The notes under the pieces: generated by a model
The model's database searches: none
The model's input: the letters and a program-made list of their open reading frames with translations, nothing else
Told to the model about the DNA's origin: nothing
Assembly (NCBI GenBank): GCA_035516155.1
Contig: DATJAP010000032.1
Coordinates: 60,107 to 124,106 of the forward strand
Origin: JAJYKN01 sp035516155
GTDB taxonomy: Bacteria; Nitrospirota; UBA9217
Direction of reading: 5' to 3'
Length of the DNA stretch: 64,000 bases
Made by a program: the position numbers and the translations under genes
Part shown: positions 50,296-59,134 of the stretch, one piece after another
How positions within the stretch are numbered: the stretch's first letter is position 1
Layout: the number at the start of each line of letters is the position of its first letter

Positions 50296-51771
50296 CTATC
50301 CACCAACATTTTTCACGGCCTGTTTAAGTTTATCGGAATTTGGATTACGTTGCAGAGCATCCTGAAATACGCTTAGAGCCTTTTTTTTCATCCCGTTCCT
50401 TGAATAGAGATTTCCTAACTCGAGTGAGTACTCAACTTTTGAAGGTGCCATTTTAATAGCTATCTGGAAGCGTTCCTCGGCATCATGGAGACGGCGGGGC
50501 ATATGCGCAAGCGCAAGACCATGATGGAACAGGTACTCGGCATTAGACGGATCAAGGCGTACGGCCCACCGGAATGCTTCCTCTGCGCCCCAGAAATTCT
50601 GTCCCCGGTAGTGTTTTAGGCCTTCATTGAATTGTGAAGCAGCTGAGCCTTTCTTGCTGTCATTTTCATGGGCCTTGGTCTGCTCAGCCGAATGGCGCTT
50701 CTTGAGACCCCTGGCCAGCGCGAGGTCATATTCTTGACGCTTGTCTTCTGTCGTCAGGACATCGTAAGCTTCGGTGATATACATGAAAATGGCTTCGAAC
50801 TGTTCTTTCATGTCGGACAGCTCGCTGTCTGAGTGACGGTCGGGATGGTACCTTTTTGCGAGACGGAAATAAGCCTTTTTGGCCTCCTGTTGCGTCGCGC
50901 CGTGACCGATGTCGAGCATCTGATAGTAATCCAAGTCATCCATTTTCCCCAGAGTTTGCAGGACCATGTCTCTAGTGACTTTGAGCTCGGGTTCCTGTTT
51001 TTCCTGTTTAGCAGAAGCGGCGGATTGCTTGCTTTCTCGTGCTGCAGCATCCGACTTCAGGCTGAGCGATTCGGCGAGACGCAAGGCGCTGAGAGCATAG
51101 ATCGCTTTGAGGGTGCTGAAATCGCCAATTTCCGATACGGCGCAGATTTCTTCGATGCTTCTGTTGCCGTCAATGAGGGAGAGAATCGTTTGCTGGTCTT
51201 GATCGAGCACAATTCCATGCAGAAGAGTCGCGGAATTCTTCGCAGCGCGAAGAATCATTTTAAGGGACGGTAGGGACTTGCGTACGAATTTCCAGTCAAC
51301 GCTGCGGATTCCCTCCAAAAGCAGGCTGCCTGTGTCTATCTGGAGCGGTACAATCTCCGTAAGGGGCAAGGGAGCACTGTCAAACGTATAGTGGCCCTCG
51401 CGCCACGAGAATAGGCTTAATACTATTTGCTTGATGTGACGTTTGGCTCCCTCGACGAGGTTTTTTGGCGTGATCCATCCGCGTTCTACGAGCACCGCGC
51501 CGAATTGTTTTCCGGTCTGTTTGGCAGCCTCTTCAGCTGCAGCACGCTGTTCTTCGGTAAGGTAGCCGTTCCGAAGCAAAGATGCGCCCAATTGGTCTGT
51601 GTCCAGATTTGAGGAGGCGAAGATAATCTCTCCATTCCTGAAAAAAACTTTTTTGGCTTCCTTTTCATGGGAAAAGATCGCAGTGCCGGTCTTTTTTTGA
51701 GTTCTAAGGTCTTGAAAGAAACAGGGGATAGCCATATTTTTGGTATCGCCGGACAGTACGTTCATGGTCAT
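50296..51771 (-). CDS. DUF4388 - DnaJ - TPR protein
   Basis: The 491-aa protein has an N-terminal DUF4388-like domain (FFQDLRTQKKTGTAIFSHEKEAKKVFFRNGEIIFASS, about 18-145, with EGHYTFDSAPLP), and a middle part ending in an Ala/Gln/Lys-rich linker. A J domain (about 280-345) has the HPD motif in AKRYHPDRH, and two or three TPRs (about 380-485) follow. DUF4388 is common in motility and polarity regulators of myxobacteria and relatives, and J domains recruit Hsp70. The mix suggests a scaffold, but the function is unknown. AAGGA precedes the ATG. A transposase remnant ends 13 bases upstream. Confidence 0.82.
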   Translation of the reverse strand: MTMNVLSGDTKNMAIPCFFQDLRTQKKTGTAIFSHEKEAKKVFFRNGEIIFASSNLDTDQLGASLLRNGYLTEEQRAAAEEAAKQTGKQFGAVLVERGWITPKNLVEGAKRHIKQIVLSLFSWREGHYTFDSAPLPLTEIVPLQIDTGSLLLEGIRSVDWKFVRKSLPSLKMILRAAKNSATLLHGIVLDQDQQTILSLIDGNRSIEEICAVSEIGDFSTLKAIYALSALRLAESLSLKSDAAARESKQSAASAKQEKQEPELKVTRDMVLQTLGKMDDLDYYQMLDIGHGATQQEAKKAYFRLAKRYHPDRHSDSELSDMKEQFEAIFMYITEAYDVLTTEDKRQEYDLALARGLKKRHSAEQTKAHENDSKKGSAASQFNEGLKHYRGQNFWGAEEAFRWAVRLDPSNAEYLFHHGLALAHMPRRLHDAEERFQIAIKMAPSKVEYSLELGNLYSRNGMKKKALSVFQDALQRNPNSDKLKQAVKNVGG

Positions 51772-51783
51772 CCGAGTAATCCT

Positions 51784-52194
51784 TTAGAAGTTGTTTTTAT
51801 CATTGCAATGCATGATATTATAGCATTTTTGCCCTGCCGCGAAACATATTTTTTTATAATTTTGAGTTCCTATAATGCGGCGAGAAAGAAGATGATAAAA
51901 CAAATCCTCAAATACCTGAAAGCTCCGTTTGTTGTTGGCATCCGAGAGAGTGCTCCGATAAACTCCGGTGAGCCCCAGGTGATACCAGCGGGACTCGTTA
52001 GCCTCCAGTCCTGTTACGATGTCCCGGATACTGTCTTTTTTCTTGATCTGGGAGAACAGGATTGTAATATACTGGTGCAAGGTCGTATAGGACTTGACGT
52101 ATCTGTCTCCCTGGTGTTGATTTACAGCTTTTTCGAACTGATATCTCGGTACAAGTTTCAGCAGTTCTCCGAAGATCGTTTCCAACTTGCGCAT
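51784..52194 (-). pseudogene. N-terminal remnant of an IS4-type transposase (DUF4372 domain)
   Basis: The 136-aa frame begins LETIFGELLKLVPRYQFEKAVNQHQGDRYVKSYTTLHQYITILFSQI and continues with RWYHLGLTGVYRSTLSDANNKRSFQVFEDLFYHLL, the DUF4372 N-terminal domain of IS4-family transposases. Similarity stops near residue 105 and the DDE catalytic core is missing. It is on the same strand as the DnaJ-type gene and ends 13 bases before its ATG, so the gene's upstream region was probably replaced by the insertion. No inverted repeats were identified. Confidence 0.75.
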
Positions 52195-52443
52195 GGCTTG
52201 TTCCTCCTTGTGATAATAGGGTTTGGGAGAATTCTATTATCTAACAAAAGAGGTTCGCAGGTCATGCCGTTTTAATTCTTACCGGACACTGCTGATAGCA
52301 TCTGTTAAAGATAAAGGAAAGCTTTCGAGCTCACGTCTTTTGGGGTCGTGCTCGTTACACTGTCTTTTCTATTTCCTTCCTCGGCCTGTCCGAGTCTTGT
52401 CCGATGAATTATTTCAACACTCAGACACAACACTGAGATTGTC

Positions 52444-52472
52444 TTGACACTGCTACTTCTTTGATTTATTAT
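52444..52472 (+). promoter_or_regulatory. Strong sigma-70 promoter of the small RNA or leader
   Basis: TTGACA (52444-52449), a 17-base spacer and TATTAT (52467-52472): 11 of 12 consensus positions. The predicted start is near 52479. No gene starts within the next 130 bases; a terminator ends the unit at 52606. Confidence 0.7.
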
Positions 52473-52478
52473 CGTTCT

Positions 52479-52606
52479 TCACAGGGTTAGGTTGTTCTTT
52501 AATGCGGGGTGCGACAGGTCAAGACTCATCGCCCGCTCCATTTTACCGGCGTCTTACTAGTATCCCCCTGTGACCCCTGCCTGATTACGCCAGGTGGGGT
52601 TTTTTA
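52479..52606 (+). ncRNA. Candidate structured small RNA or transcription attenuator
   Basis: This unit of about 128 bases runs from the promoter at 52444-52472 to a terminator. Its ends pair exactly (TCACAGGG 52479-52486 with CCCTGTGA 52566-52573). An inner stem pairs GCGGG...CGA with TCG...CCCGC (about 52500-52535). The terminator hairpin begins at the last base of the closing stem. No open frame of note lies inside. It directly precedes a broken cobU, so it may have been the leader of that gene. It does not match tRNA, 4.5S, 6S, cobalamin or GEMM patterns that I know. Confidence 0.45.
52573..52606 (+). terminator. Rho-independent terminator before the cobU remnant
   Basis: ACCCC-TG-CCTG, loop ATTACGC, CAGG-T-GGGGT, then six Ts. 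The stem is interrupted only by a small internal loop. It lies 22 bases before the recognisable cobU sequence and ends the candidate small RNA. Confidence 0.75.
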
Positions 52607-52627
52607 TTAGCACTCCGGGGACCTACG

Positions 52628-52866
52628 GCGGCGAACAAAATCTTTCTCATTACCGGCGGAGCGTTCGGGAAAATCAGCTTGCGCGGAATCTGGCGGCTAG
52701 TCATGCCGGCGGACGGGCTAATCTTCCCACGGCCCAGGTCCTCGATCCGGAAATGGCAGCGAAGATCGGGAAGCTTCGGAAAGACCGCGGCGGCAGGTGG
52801 GATACGTATGAAGAGCCGCTGGCCGTGGCCGAACTGCTGCGAACGCATTCGGATCGTGGCCAGTAC
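52628..52866 (+). pseudogene. cobU: Broken adenosylcobinamide kinase (CobU) N-terminal fragment
   Basis: The frame first reads ANKIFLITGGA, the CobU start of strand plus P-loop. A frameshift follows, after which the other frame reads LARNLAASHAGGRANLPTAQVLDPEMAAKIGKLRKDRGGRWDTYEEPLAVAELLRTHSDRG. CobU normally has GGARSGKS, a TAQ-LD-EM block and the RGxxWxTxEEPL motif in this order. The P-loop is destroyed, there is no start codon before the first piece, and the C-terminal half (guanylyltransferase part with the catalytic region) is missing. The product would have activated cobinamide in B12 salvage. Confidence 0.75.
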
Positions 52867-52889
52867 CCTTCAAAGTACCCTACGAAGTG

Positions 52890-52918
52890 TTGACTATGTT
52901 GTTCAATATTATTATAAT
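52890..52918 (+). promoter_or_regulatory. Sigma-70 promoter for the large activase gene
   Basis: TTGACT (52890-52895), a 17-base spacer and TATAAT (52913-52918): 11 of 12 consensus positions. The predicted start is about 85 bases before the ATG at 53012. Confidence 0.75.
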
Positions 52919-53011
52919 ATAACGTTGTTCATGACGTTGAGAAAACGGTCTTTATGCAGCATAGCTCATATCAGCTCGTGAAAACAAACCATTCTATTCA
53001 GGTGAAGGACT

Positions 53012-56000
53012 ATGCACATGGAACTTTTTCTCGGCATTGATATAGGCTCGGTAACGATAAAAACCGCGGTTCTTGACATGAATCGTTGCCTGCGCTCCGA
53101 GACCTATGACCGGATCAAGGGCGACCCTCTCGAAGTGCTTCTCATCCGCCTCCAAGCGCTTACCACGGAATTTCCGCACGACAGCATCAAAGCAGCCGGG
53201 ATCACCGGCAGCGGTGGGAAGCAGGTTGCGGAATCACTCGGCGCTTTGTTCATCAACGAAATCCTCGCGCAGTCCGCATTTGCAGGGCATTACCACCCCG
53301 ATGCGCGAACCATTATCGAGATGGGCGGTGAGGATGCCAAACTCATCACGCTGGCACCGGATCGCACATCAGGCAGCGTCAAGATTGAGGATTTCTCCAT
53401 GAATGCCGCCTGCGCCGCAGGCACTGGCTCCTTCCTCGATCAGCAGGCCAGCCGTCTCCACCTGACCATAGAACAGTTCAGTGACATAGCCCTCAAATCG
53501 AAAACGCCGCCTCGCGTAGCAGGCCGATGTAGCGTATTTGCGAAGAGCGACATGATCCACCTTCAACAGATCGCGACCCCGGATTATGATATTGTTGCAG
53601 GCCTGTGCTATGCGATGGCACGGAACTTCAAAGCGACAGTCGGCAAAGGGAAGAAATTTCTCGCGCCGGTTTTGTTTCAGGGAGGCGTCGCTGCAAACCT
53701 TGGCATGCGCAAGGCTTTCCGCGACGTGCTAAAGCTTTCGGAGCGGGAGATGACTGTCCCCGATCACTTCGGCACGTCGGGCGCCATTGGGGCAGCGCTG
53801 ATGGTCCGCGAGCAGCGCGGACAGACGGCCTACCGCGGCGCCCCGGCACTTGCGGCGCTGCTCGCCGGCGGCGTGGAGCGGGTGGCGAGCGGCATGGCGC
53901 GGCTGTCGCAGCCGATGGGCATCATGCCGAATCCAGATCAGGATGGTACATCCGACAGCGACGGAATCATCGACGCCTATCTCGGTGTGGATGTCGGTTC
54001 CGTATCGACGAATGTTGTTGTCATCGACAAAAACAGGCGTGTTCTGTCGAAACGCTATCTTCCCACTGCCGGGAGGCCTATCGAGGCGGTAAAGCAGGGA
54101 CTATCCGAAGTCGGAGCAGAGATCGGCGGGCGGGTGAGGATCTTGGGCGCGGGCACCACGGGGTCGGGCAGGTATCTGACCGGCGACATGATCGGCGCGG
54201 ATGTGGTGAGGAATGAAATTACCGCCCAGGCCACGGCCGCTACGGCCATCGATTCGCGAGTGGACACCATTTTCGAGATCGGCGGACAAGACTCGAAATA
54301 CATCAGTCTGCGGGACGGCGCGGTCGTGGATTTCGAAATGAACAAAGCCTGTGCAGCGGGAACGGGTTCGTTCCTCGAAGAACAAGCGGAGCGTCTCGGC
54401 ATCAGGATCAAGCAGGAATTCGAAGCTGAGGCGTTCTGCGCTAATTCTCCGTGCCGGTTCGGCGAGCGCTGCACGGTCTTCATGGAGTCGGACCTGGTCC
54501 ACTCCATGAATAAAGGCGCTAGTGTGGAGGAACTCACCGCCGGGCTCGCTTATTCCATTGCTTACAATTATCTGAACAAAGTCAAAGCGGGTAAGCCAGT
54601 CGGTGACCGCATTTTTTTCCAGGGCGGCGTTGCCGCGAACAAAGCCGTGGTGTCGGCATTTGAAGCCATCACCGGCAAACCCATCATTGTTCCGCCCCAT
54701 CATGAAGTGACCGGCGCCATCGGTGCGGCGATCCTCGCCATGCGCAACAGCAACGGCACGAGTACGTTCAAGGGTTTCGATCTGAGCAAACGCGCCTATA
54801 CCGTCACTACCTTCGAATGCGCGGCATGTGCGAACCGCTGCGACATCCGGCAGGTAAGCTTCGATGGCGAGAAGCCTCTCTTCTACGGGAGTCGATGCGA
54901 AAAGTACGATGTAAAGAAAAAGCATTCAACCGCAGGCGCTCTGCCCGACCTTTTTTCCGAGCGCGAACAACTGCTTCTCTCCTCTCCCCTGACGCGCACC
55001 ATCGGCGAGGATGCACTGACGATCGGAATCCCGCGCATGCTTTATGTCAATGATTTTCTGCCTTTTTGGCGGATCTTTTTCACTGAACTGGGCTATCGCG
55101 TTGTATTGTCGGAAAACACGAACCGCCCGCTGATAAACAGGGCACTCGAGGCAACCGTTGCGGAGACCTGTTTTCCAGCTAAAGTAGGGCTTGGCCATGT
55201 CCTCGATCTCCTGGAAAAAAAGGTCGATATCATTTTTTTGCCGAGCTTCGTCCGTCTTCCTGTTGCTCACGACAAGGCAAGAAGTTCCCAAGCCTGTCCC
55301 TATGCCCAGGCTTTCCCTTATGTCGCGAAAGCTTCGATCCGCTTCGGCAAGACTCGGACCATTGAGCCCGTTCTCTTTCTGCACGACAAGCGTCACTTCG
55401 ATAAGAGCATGAAGGCGCTCGGCAGGAGTCTCGGAAAGGGCGCGTCGGATGTAGCGCGAGCGAAGCGATGCGCTGCTCAAGCGTTGGATGATTTCCACCG
55501 CGCCCTTGAGAGGCGTGGACGCGATGTCCTTGCTGCGCTTAAACCGGGAGAGCAGGCGCTGGTGCTTGTCGGCCGAAATTACAACACCTGCGATACCGGC
55601 CTGAACATGAACCTGCCGTCCAGGATTCGCGGCCTGGGCGTGCAGGCGATACCCATGGATTATATCCCTCTCCGTGAGGTGGACTTATCGGGGCAGGAGC
55701 ACATGTACTGGAAATCGGGACAGAAAATCATGGCGGCGGGACGCTTCATAGCCGACAGCCCTGGCCTGTTTCCCCTTTATCTGACGAATTTCGGGTGTGG
55801 CCCTGATTCCTTTATAACCCATTTTTTCCGCGCGGAAATGGGTGGAAAACCGTTTCTCCAGCTTGAAATCGATGAGCACAGCGCTGATGCGGGCGCCGTT
55901 ACAAGAATCGAGGCATTCCTGGACAGTCTAAAGAATGTGAGGTCAGAACAGCCACGTCAGGCTTTTACTATACCCATCAGGAACAACGGAAACGGATCGC

Positions 56001-57190
56001 TTCATGCGAAGAAGGTCTATCTCCCGCCGATGACCGACCATGCCTATGCTCTTGCCGCTGCGTTCAGGGCCTGCGGCGTGGATGCCAAGGTGCTGCCCGA
56101 GTCGGATAAGGATACCATCAGAATCGGCAGGGAGCACAGTTCGGGGCGCGAGTGCTATCCCCTGGCACTAACTGTGGGCGACATGATCAAGGCGACGAGG
56201 CGTTCGGGATTCGATCCCTGCAAGAGTGCGTTTTTCATGCCTTCGGGCAGGGGTCCCTGCAGGTTCGGACAGTATAACCGCTACCACCGACAGGTACTGG
56301 ACAAACTCGGGCTCGAACGCGTCGAAATAATGTCCCCCATGCAGGATGAGTCGCTTCACAACGATGTCCGCGCGCTGGACAAGAATTTTGTGCTCATGAG
56401 TTGGCGCGGTGTGTTCGCAGTGGACATGCTCCAGAAAGCGCTGTGGGAAACGCGGCCCTATGAGAAACGAAAAGGGGAGACAGACCGTGTATACCAGAAG
56501 GCCCTGGCTGCGGTGGTTTCCACGATAGAAAGACGAAAAGACCTCACCCCGGCGTTATGCAATGCCTACGAGGATTTCATGGCGATCGATATAACGGAGA
56601 AATCGAAACCGGTAATCGGTGTTGTAGGGGAGATCTATATTCGCTCAAACCGATTCAGCAACGAGGATGTGGTGGGCCAGATCGAAAAGCTCGGGGGTGA
56701 AGCGTGGGTCGCGCCTATATCGGAATGGCTGCTCTACGTCAACACGACAGCCAAGACGTCTGCCTTGATGAACCGCTCGTGGAAAGAGCTGCTGAAGGCG
56801 CACCTCACAGCGCGGGTTCAACATAAGGATGAACAGAGGTTTCTGCGGAGCTTCAATGGATCGCTGCGGAGTCTTCATGAGCCGAGTATCGGCCAGACCT
56901 TGCGCACTGCCCTTCCTTATATTCACCATTCCTTCGAAGGTGAGGCTGTCCTTTCGGTCGGCAAGGCCATCGACTATATCAACCGAGGAGTCTCGGGCAT
57001 TGTAAACGTGATGCCCTTCACCTGTATGCCCGGCACCATCGCAACGGCTGTGCTCAAGCGAGTACGGGAAGACCATCACAACATCCCGCTCCTCAGTATA
57101 GCTTATGAAGGCCAGGGAGATTCCCAGACTCTCACCCGGCTTGAGGCCTTCATGCATCAGGCGCGGGCGTACCATCCCCGAGGATTGTAG
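53012..57190 (+). CDS. Very large 2-hydroxyacyl-CoA dehydratase activase-like protein
   Basis: The 1392-aa protein has two tandem BcrA/BadF/HgdC-type ATPase modules. The first (about 1-290) starts LGIDIGSVTIKTAVLD and has the cluster motif NAACAAGTGSFLDQQASRL. The second (about 325-590) has LGVDVGSVSTNVVVIDKN and NKACAAGTGSFLEEQAERL. After a four-Cys segment (FECAACANRCDIRQ) comes a DUF2229-like region (LTIGIPRMLYVNDFLPFWRIFFTELGYRVVLSENTN). The C-terminal half resembles the dehydratase component (HSSGRECYPLALTVGDMIK, PCRFGQYNRYHRQVL, MPFTCMPGTIATAVL). Activases use ATP to inject an electron from a [4Fe-4S] cluster. Fused forms of this size exist, but their substrate is unknown. Confidence 0.88.
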   Translation: MHMELFLGIDIGSVTIKTAVLDMNRCLRSETYDRIKGDPLEVLLIRLQALTTEFPHDSIKAAGITGSGGKQVAESLGALFINEILAQSAFAGHYHPDARTIIEMGGEDAKLITLAPDRTSGSVKIEDFSMNAACAAGTGSFLDQQASRLHLTIEQFSDIALKSKTPPRVAGRCSVFAKSDMIHLQQIATPDYDIVAGLCYAMARNFKATVGKGKKFLAPVLFQGGVAANLGMRKAFRDVLKLSEREMTVPDHFGTSGAIGAALMVREQRGQTAYRGAPALAALLAGGVERVASGMARLSQPMGIMPNPDQDGTSDSDGIIDAYLGVDVGSVSTNVVVIDKNRRVLSKRYLPTAGRPIEAVKQGLSEVGAEIGGRVRILGAGTTGSGRYLTGDMIGADVVRNEITAQATAATAIDSRVDTIFEIGGQDSKYISLRDGAVVDFEMNKACAAGTGSFLEEQAERLGIRIKQEFEAEAFCANSPCRFGERCTVFMESDLVHSMNKGASVEELTAGLAYSIAYNYLNKVKAGKPVGDRIFFQGGVAANKAVVSAFEAITGKPIIVPPHHEVTGAIGAAILAMRNSNGTSTFKGFDLSKRAYTVTTFECAACANRCDIRQVSFDGEKPLFYGSRCEKYDVKKKHSTAGALPDLFSEREQLLLSSPLTRTIGEDALTIGIPRMLYVNDFLPFWRIFFTELGYRVVLSENTNRPLINRALEATVAETCFPAKVGLGHVLDLLEKKVDIIFLPSFVRLPVAHDKARSSQACPYAQAFPYVAKASIRFGKTRTIEPVLFLHDKRHFDKSMKALGRSLGKGASDVARAKRCAAQALDDFHRALERRGRDVLAALKPGEQALVLVGRNYNTCDTGLNMNLPSRIRGLGVQAIPMDYIPLREVDLSGQEHMYWKSGQKIMAAGRFIADSPGLFPLYLTNFGCGPDSFITHFFRAEMGGKPFLQLEIDEHSADAGAVTRIEAFLDSLKNVRSEQPRQAFTIPIRNNGNGSLHAKKVYLPPMTDHAYALAAAFRACGVDAKVLPESDKDTIRIGREHSSGRECYPLALTVGDMIKATRRSGFDPCKSAFFMPSGRGPCRFGQYNRYHRQVLDKLGLERVEIMSPMQDESLHNDVRALDKNFVLMSWRGVFAVDMLQKALWETRPYEKRKGETDRVYQKALAAVVSTIERRKDLTPALCNAYEDFMAIDITEKSKPVIGVVGEIYIRSNRFSNEDVVGQIEKLGGEAWVAPISEWLLYVNTTAKTSALMNRSWKELLKAHLTARVQHKDEQRFLRSFNGSLRSLHEPSIGQTLRTALPYIHHSFEGEAVLSVGKAIDYINRGVSGIVNVMPFTCMPGTIATAVLKRVREDHHNIPLLSIAYEGQGDSQTLTRLEAFMHQARAYHPRGL

Positions 57191-57292
57191 ATCGGGATGG
57201 CCGCTTAAGCGGCGTGGTTTGTGGCCTGATTGGCGAACCGCAATGGACAACTGTTTAAGTCCACCATCCCACTGTGGGAATCCCTATAATAC

Positions 57293-58870
57293 ATGTCACT
57301 CAAGAAAAAAATAGCACTCAGTTTTTTCATTAGCGCCTTCATAATCGCGATCCTCGCTGTTTTCGAGTATGTCAGTTTCGTCGAACTTAGGAAAGAAATA
57401 CGGTATCTTGAGATTACGGACACGGTGAGCCGCAAATCAGTCCAGCTCAGGCGTCATGAAAAAAATTATTTTCTTTACGGTCCGAAACGGGGCAACGTTG
57501 AGGCTGCAGTTATTTATGATTACCTCACGCAGCTTCAGAATATTCTCGCCCAAAATCCTCATATCGACGAAGCAGACCAGCTTTCTTTGCGCGATCGAAT
57601 CACCGAGTATGAACAGTGTTTCAAAAATATCGATGCTGCGTCAAAAAGTCTTACGATGGCTTTTGAAAAACTCAGGAAGACCAACCGCAAGGATGATACA
57701 TTTATCGCTCTCGTGGAAGACACCTTTCTGGAGCGCCCTGCGCAGTCCGAGGTGTTTCTGACAAGCGTATTCCGGCTCCCGGAAAGGCATCCCCTGGTTA
57801 CGGGGCTTCTTGCGTTGGATGCCGACATCACGGCCCTGACAAAAACAGGTGAGGATATCCTGGTCATCAGGAATGACCTCGACAAAATCGCCCGTGAAAA
57901 AGCCGAGACCGTTATCCGCGTGTCGCAGATTGCGATTCTCATATTTTTCCCCCTTTTTTTCGCGGTCGGCATTGCCATGCTGTTCTTTATAAGCACCAGT
58001 GTCGCGCGGAGGCTCATGCTTTTGATCAACGTGGTGGAAAAGACCGGAAAGGGATCTTATCCCCATCTCACCGGATCAGGCTCGAAAGGCAATCCCGATG
58101 ACGAAGTGGGAGTGCTGATCGACAAATTCAACGAAATGGAAGACCAGCTTGCCTTGCATGAGCAGGAGCTGGAGCGGAAAAACACGGAACTCATGCAGGC
58201 GAAGAAGCTGGCCGCCATCGGCACGCTCGCATCGGGCGTGGCACATGAACTGAACAACCCCCTGAATAACATCTACCTCTCCGCCCAAGTTCTTGCGCAA
58301 GAAGCGGGCGAGGGCTGCTCTCGTGAAGTGAAAGAGGCCGTGAGCGACATCGTCGGCCAGACGGAACGGGTGAAGCGAATCGTCAGCGACCTCCTGGAAT
58401 TTGCCCGTGGCAGGGAGCTTCGGCTCCATGAAACGGACTTGGTTGCGTTGATCGAAGATGCCTATCGGAACGCGGCAAGCTCGCGGGACATGAACAGAAT
58501 AAAGTTCTCCTTTACTTCCAAACCGCCTCAGCTATTTCTGATCGCCGATGCAGGACAGCTTGAGCAGGTCTTCACCAATCTCTTTATCAATGCTGCGGAC
58601 GCCATGCAGCAGCAGGGCGAGATCACCGTATCGATTAAACAGGAATTGGATAACATCAACGTCGCAATATCCGATACCGGCAACGGCATTCCGGCCGAAT
58701 CGCTTGATAAAATATTCGAACCTTTTTTTACCACGAAAGACAAGGGCACGGGTCTCGGATTGGCAATCGTCTATAATATCGTCAAAAAACACCATGGTGA
58801 TATAATAGTTACAAGCGAAGAAGGAAAAGGATCGACATTCACCCTTACACTGCCGGAGCATCATGCTTAG
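57293..58870 (+). CDS. HAMP-domain sensor histidine kinase (NtrB-like)
   Basis: The 525-aa protein has two transmembrane helices (about residues 6-28 and 205-230) around a mostly helical periplasmic domain, a HAMP linker, a coiled coil (DQLALHEQELERKNTELMQAKK), the dimerisation/phospho-acceptor box AIGTLASGVAHELNNPLNNIY (His near 322), and an ATPase domain with LFINAADAM, ISDTGNGIP, FEPFFTTKDKGTGLGLAIV. It should phosphorylate the NtrC-type regulator 264 bases downstream. No ribosome binding site precedes the ATG; TATAAT stands 3 bases before it, so the start is not certain. Confidence 0.9.
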   Translation: MSLKKKIALSFFISAFIIAILAVFEYVSFVELRKEIRYLEITDTVSRKSVQLRRHEKNYFLYGPKRGNVEAAVIYDYLTQLQNILAQNPHIDEADQLSLRDRITEYEQCFKNIDAASKSLTMAFEKLRKTNRKDDTFIALVEDTFLERPAQSEVFLTSVFRLPERHPLVTGLLALDADITALTKTGEDILVIRNDLDKIAREKAETVIRVSQIAILIFFPLFFAVGIAMLFFISTSVARRLMLLINVVEKTGKGSYPHLTGSGSKGNPDDEVGVLIDKFNEMEDQLALHEQELERKNTELMQAKKLAAIGTLASGVAHELNNPLNNIYLSAQVLAQEAGEGCSREVKEAVSDIVGQTERVKRIVSDLLEFARGRELRLHETDLVALIEDAYRNAASSRDMNRIKFSFTSKPPQLFLIADAGQLEQVFTNLFINAADAMQQQGEITVSIKQELDNINVAISDTGNGIPAESLDKIFEPFFTTKDKGTGLGLAIVYNIVKKHHGDIIVTSEEGKGSTFTLTLPEHHA

Positions 58871-59053
58871 TTGCTGAAGATCCAGAATCCCCCTAAAGAG
58901 GGGATAATATTTATCACCGCGTTCCCCGAGCACGCAATCAATAGACAAAGTAGTCTATGGAAGAGCGCAATTAACCGTTTCTGCGTTCCCCATGGCCGCT
59001 GTAGCAATAGTCTTTTCTGCTTTCCCTTTTGACCGGGCCAGGACAAATGAAAT

Positions 59054-59082
59054 TGACACTGCCCAAGGGGAGTATTATGATG
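59054..59082 (+). promoter_or_regulatory. Sigma-70 promoter for the NtrC-type regulator
   Basis: TTGACA (59054-59059), a 17-base spacer and TATGAT (59077-59082): 11 of 12 consensus positions. It lies 52 bases before the regulator ATG, so the regulator can be made apart from the kinase. Confidence 0.7.
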
Positions 59083-59109
59083 CCTCCGGACGTGTATCCA
59101 GAGGCATCC
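59080..59109 (+). promoter_or_regulatory. Inverted repeat over the regulator's start site
   Basis: GATGCCTC (59080-59087) and its exact complement GAGGCATC (59102-59109) flank 14 bases. The left arm overlaps the -10 box and the pair encloses the predicted transcription start, a position suited to a repressor or autoregulator. Confidence 0.5.
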
Positions 59110-59134
59110 AACACGGGCGAAATGAGAATCATCC

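Noticed and set aside
51667..52275. 202-codon plus-strand open frame
   Set aside because: It lies opposite the start of the DUF4388-DnaJ gene and the DUF4372 transposase relic, whose minus-strand frames show clear family similarity.
52479..52573. 4.5S (SRP) RNA
   Set aside because: AGGTCA is present in the inner stem but the conserved GGAAGG-AGCA part of the apical loop is missing.
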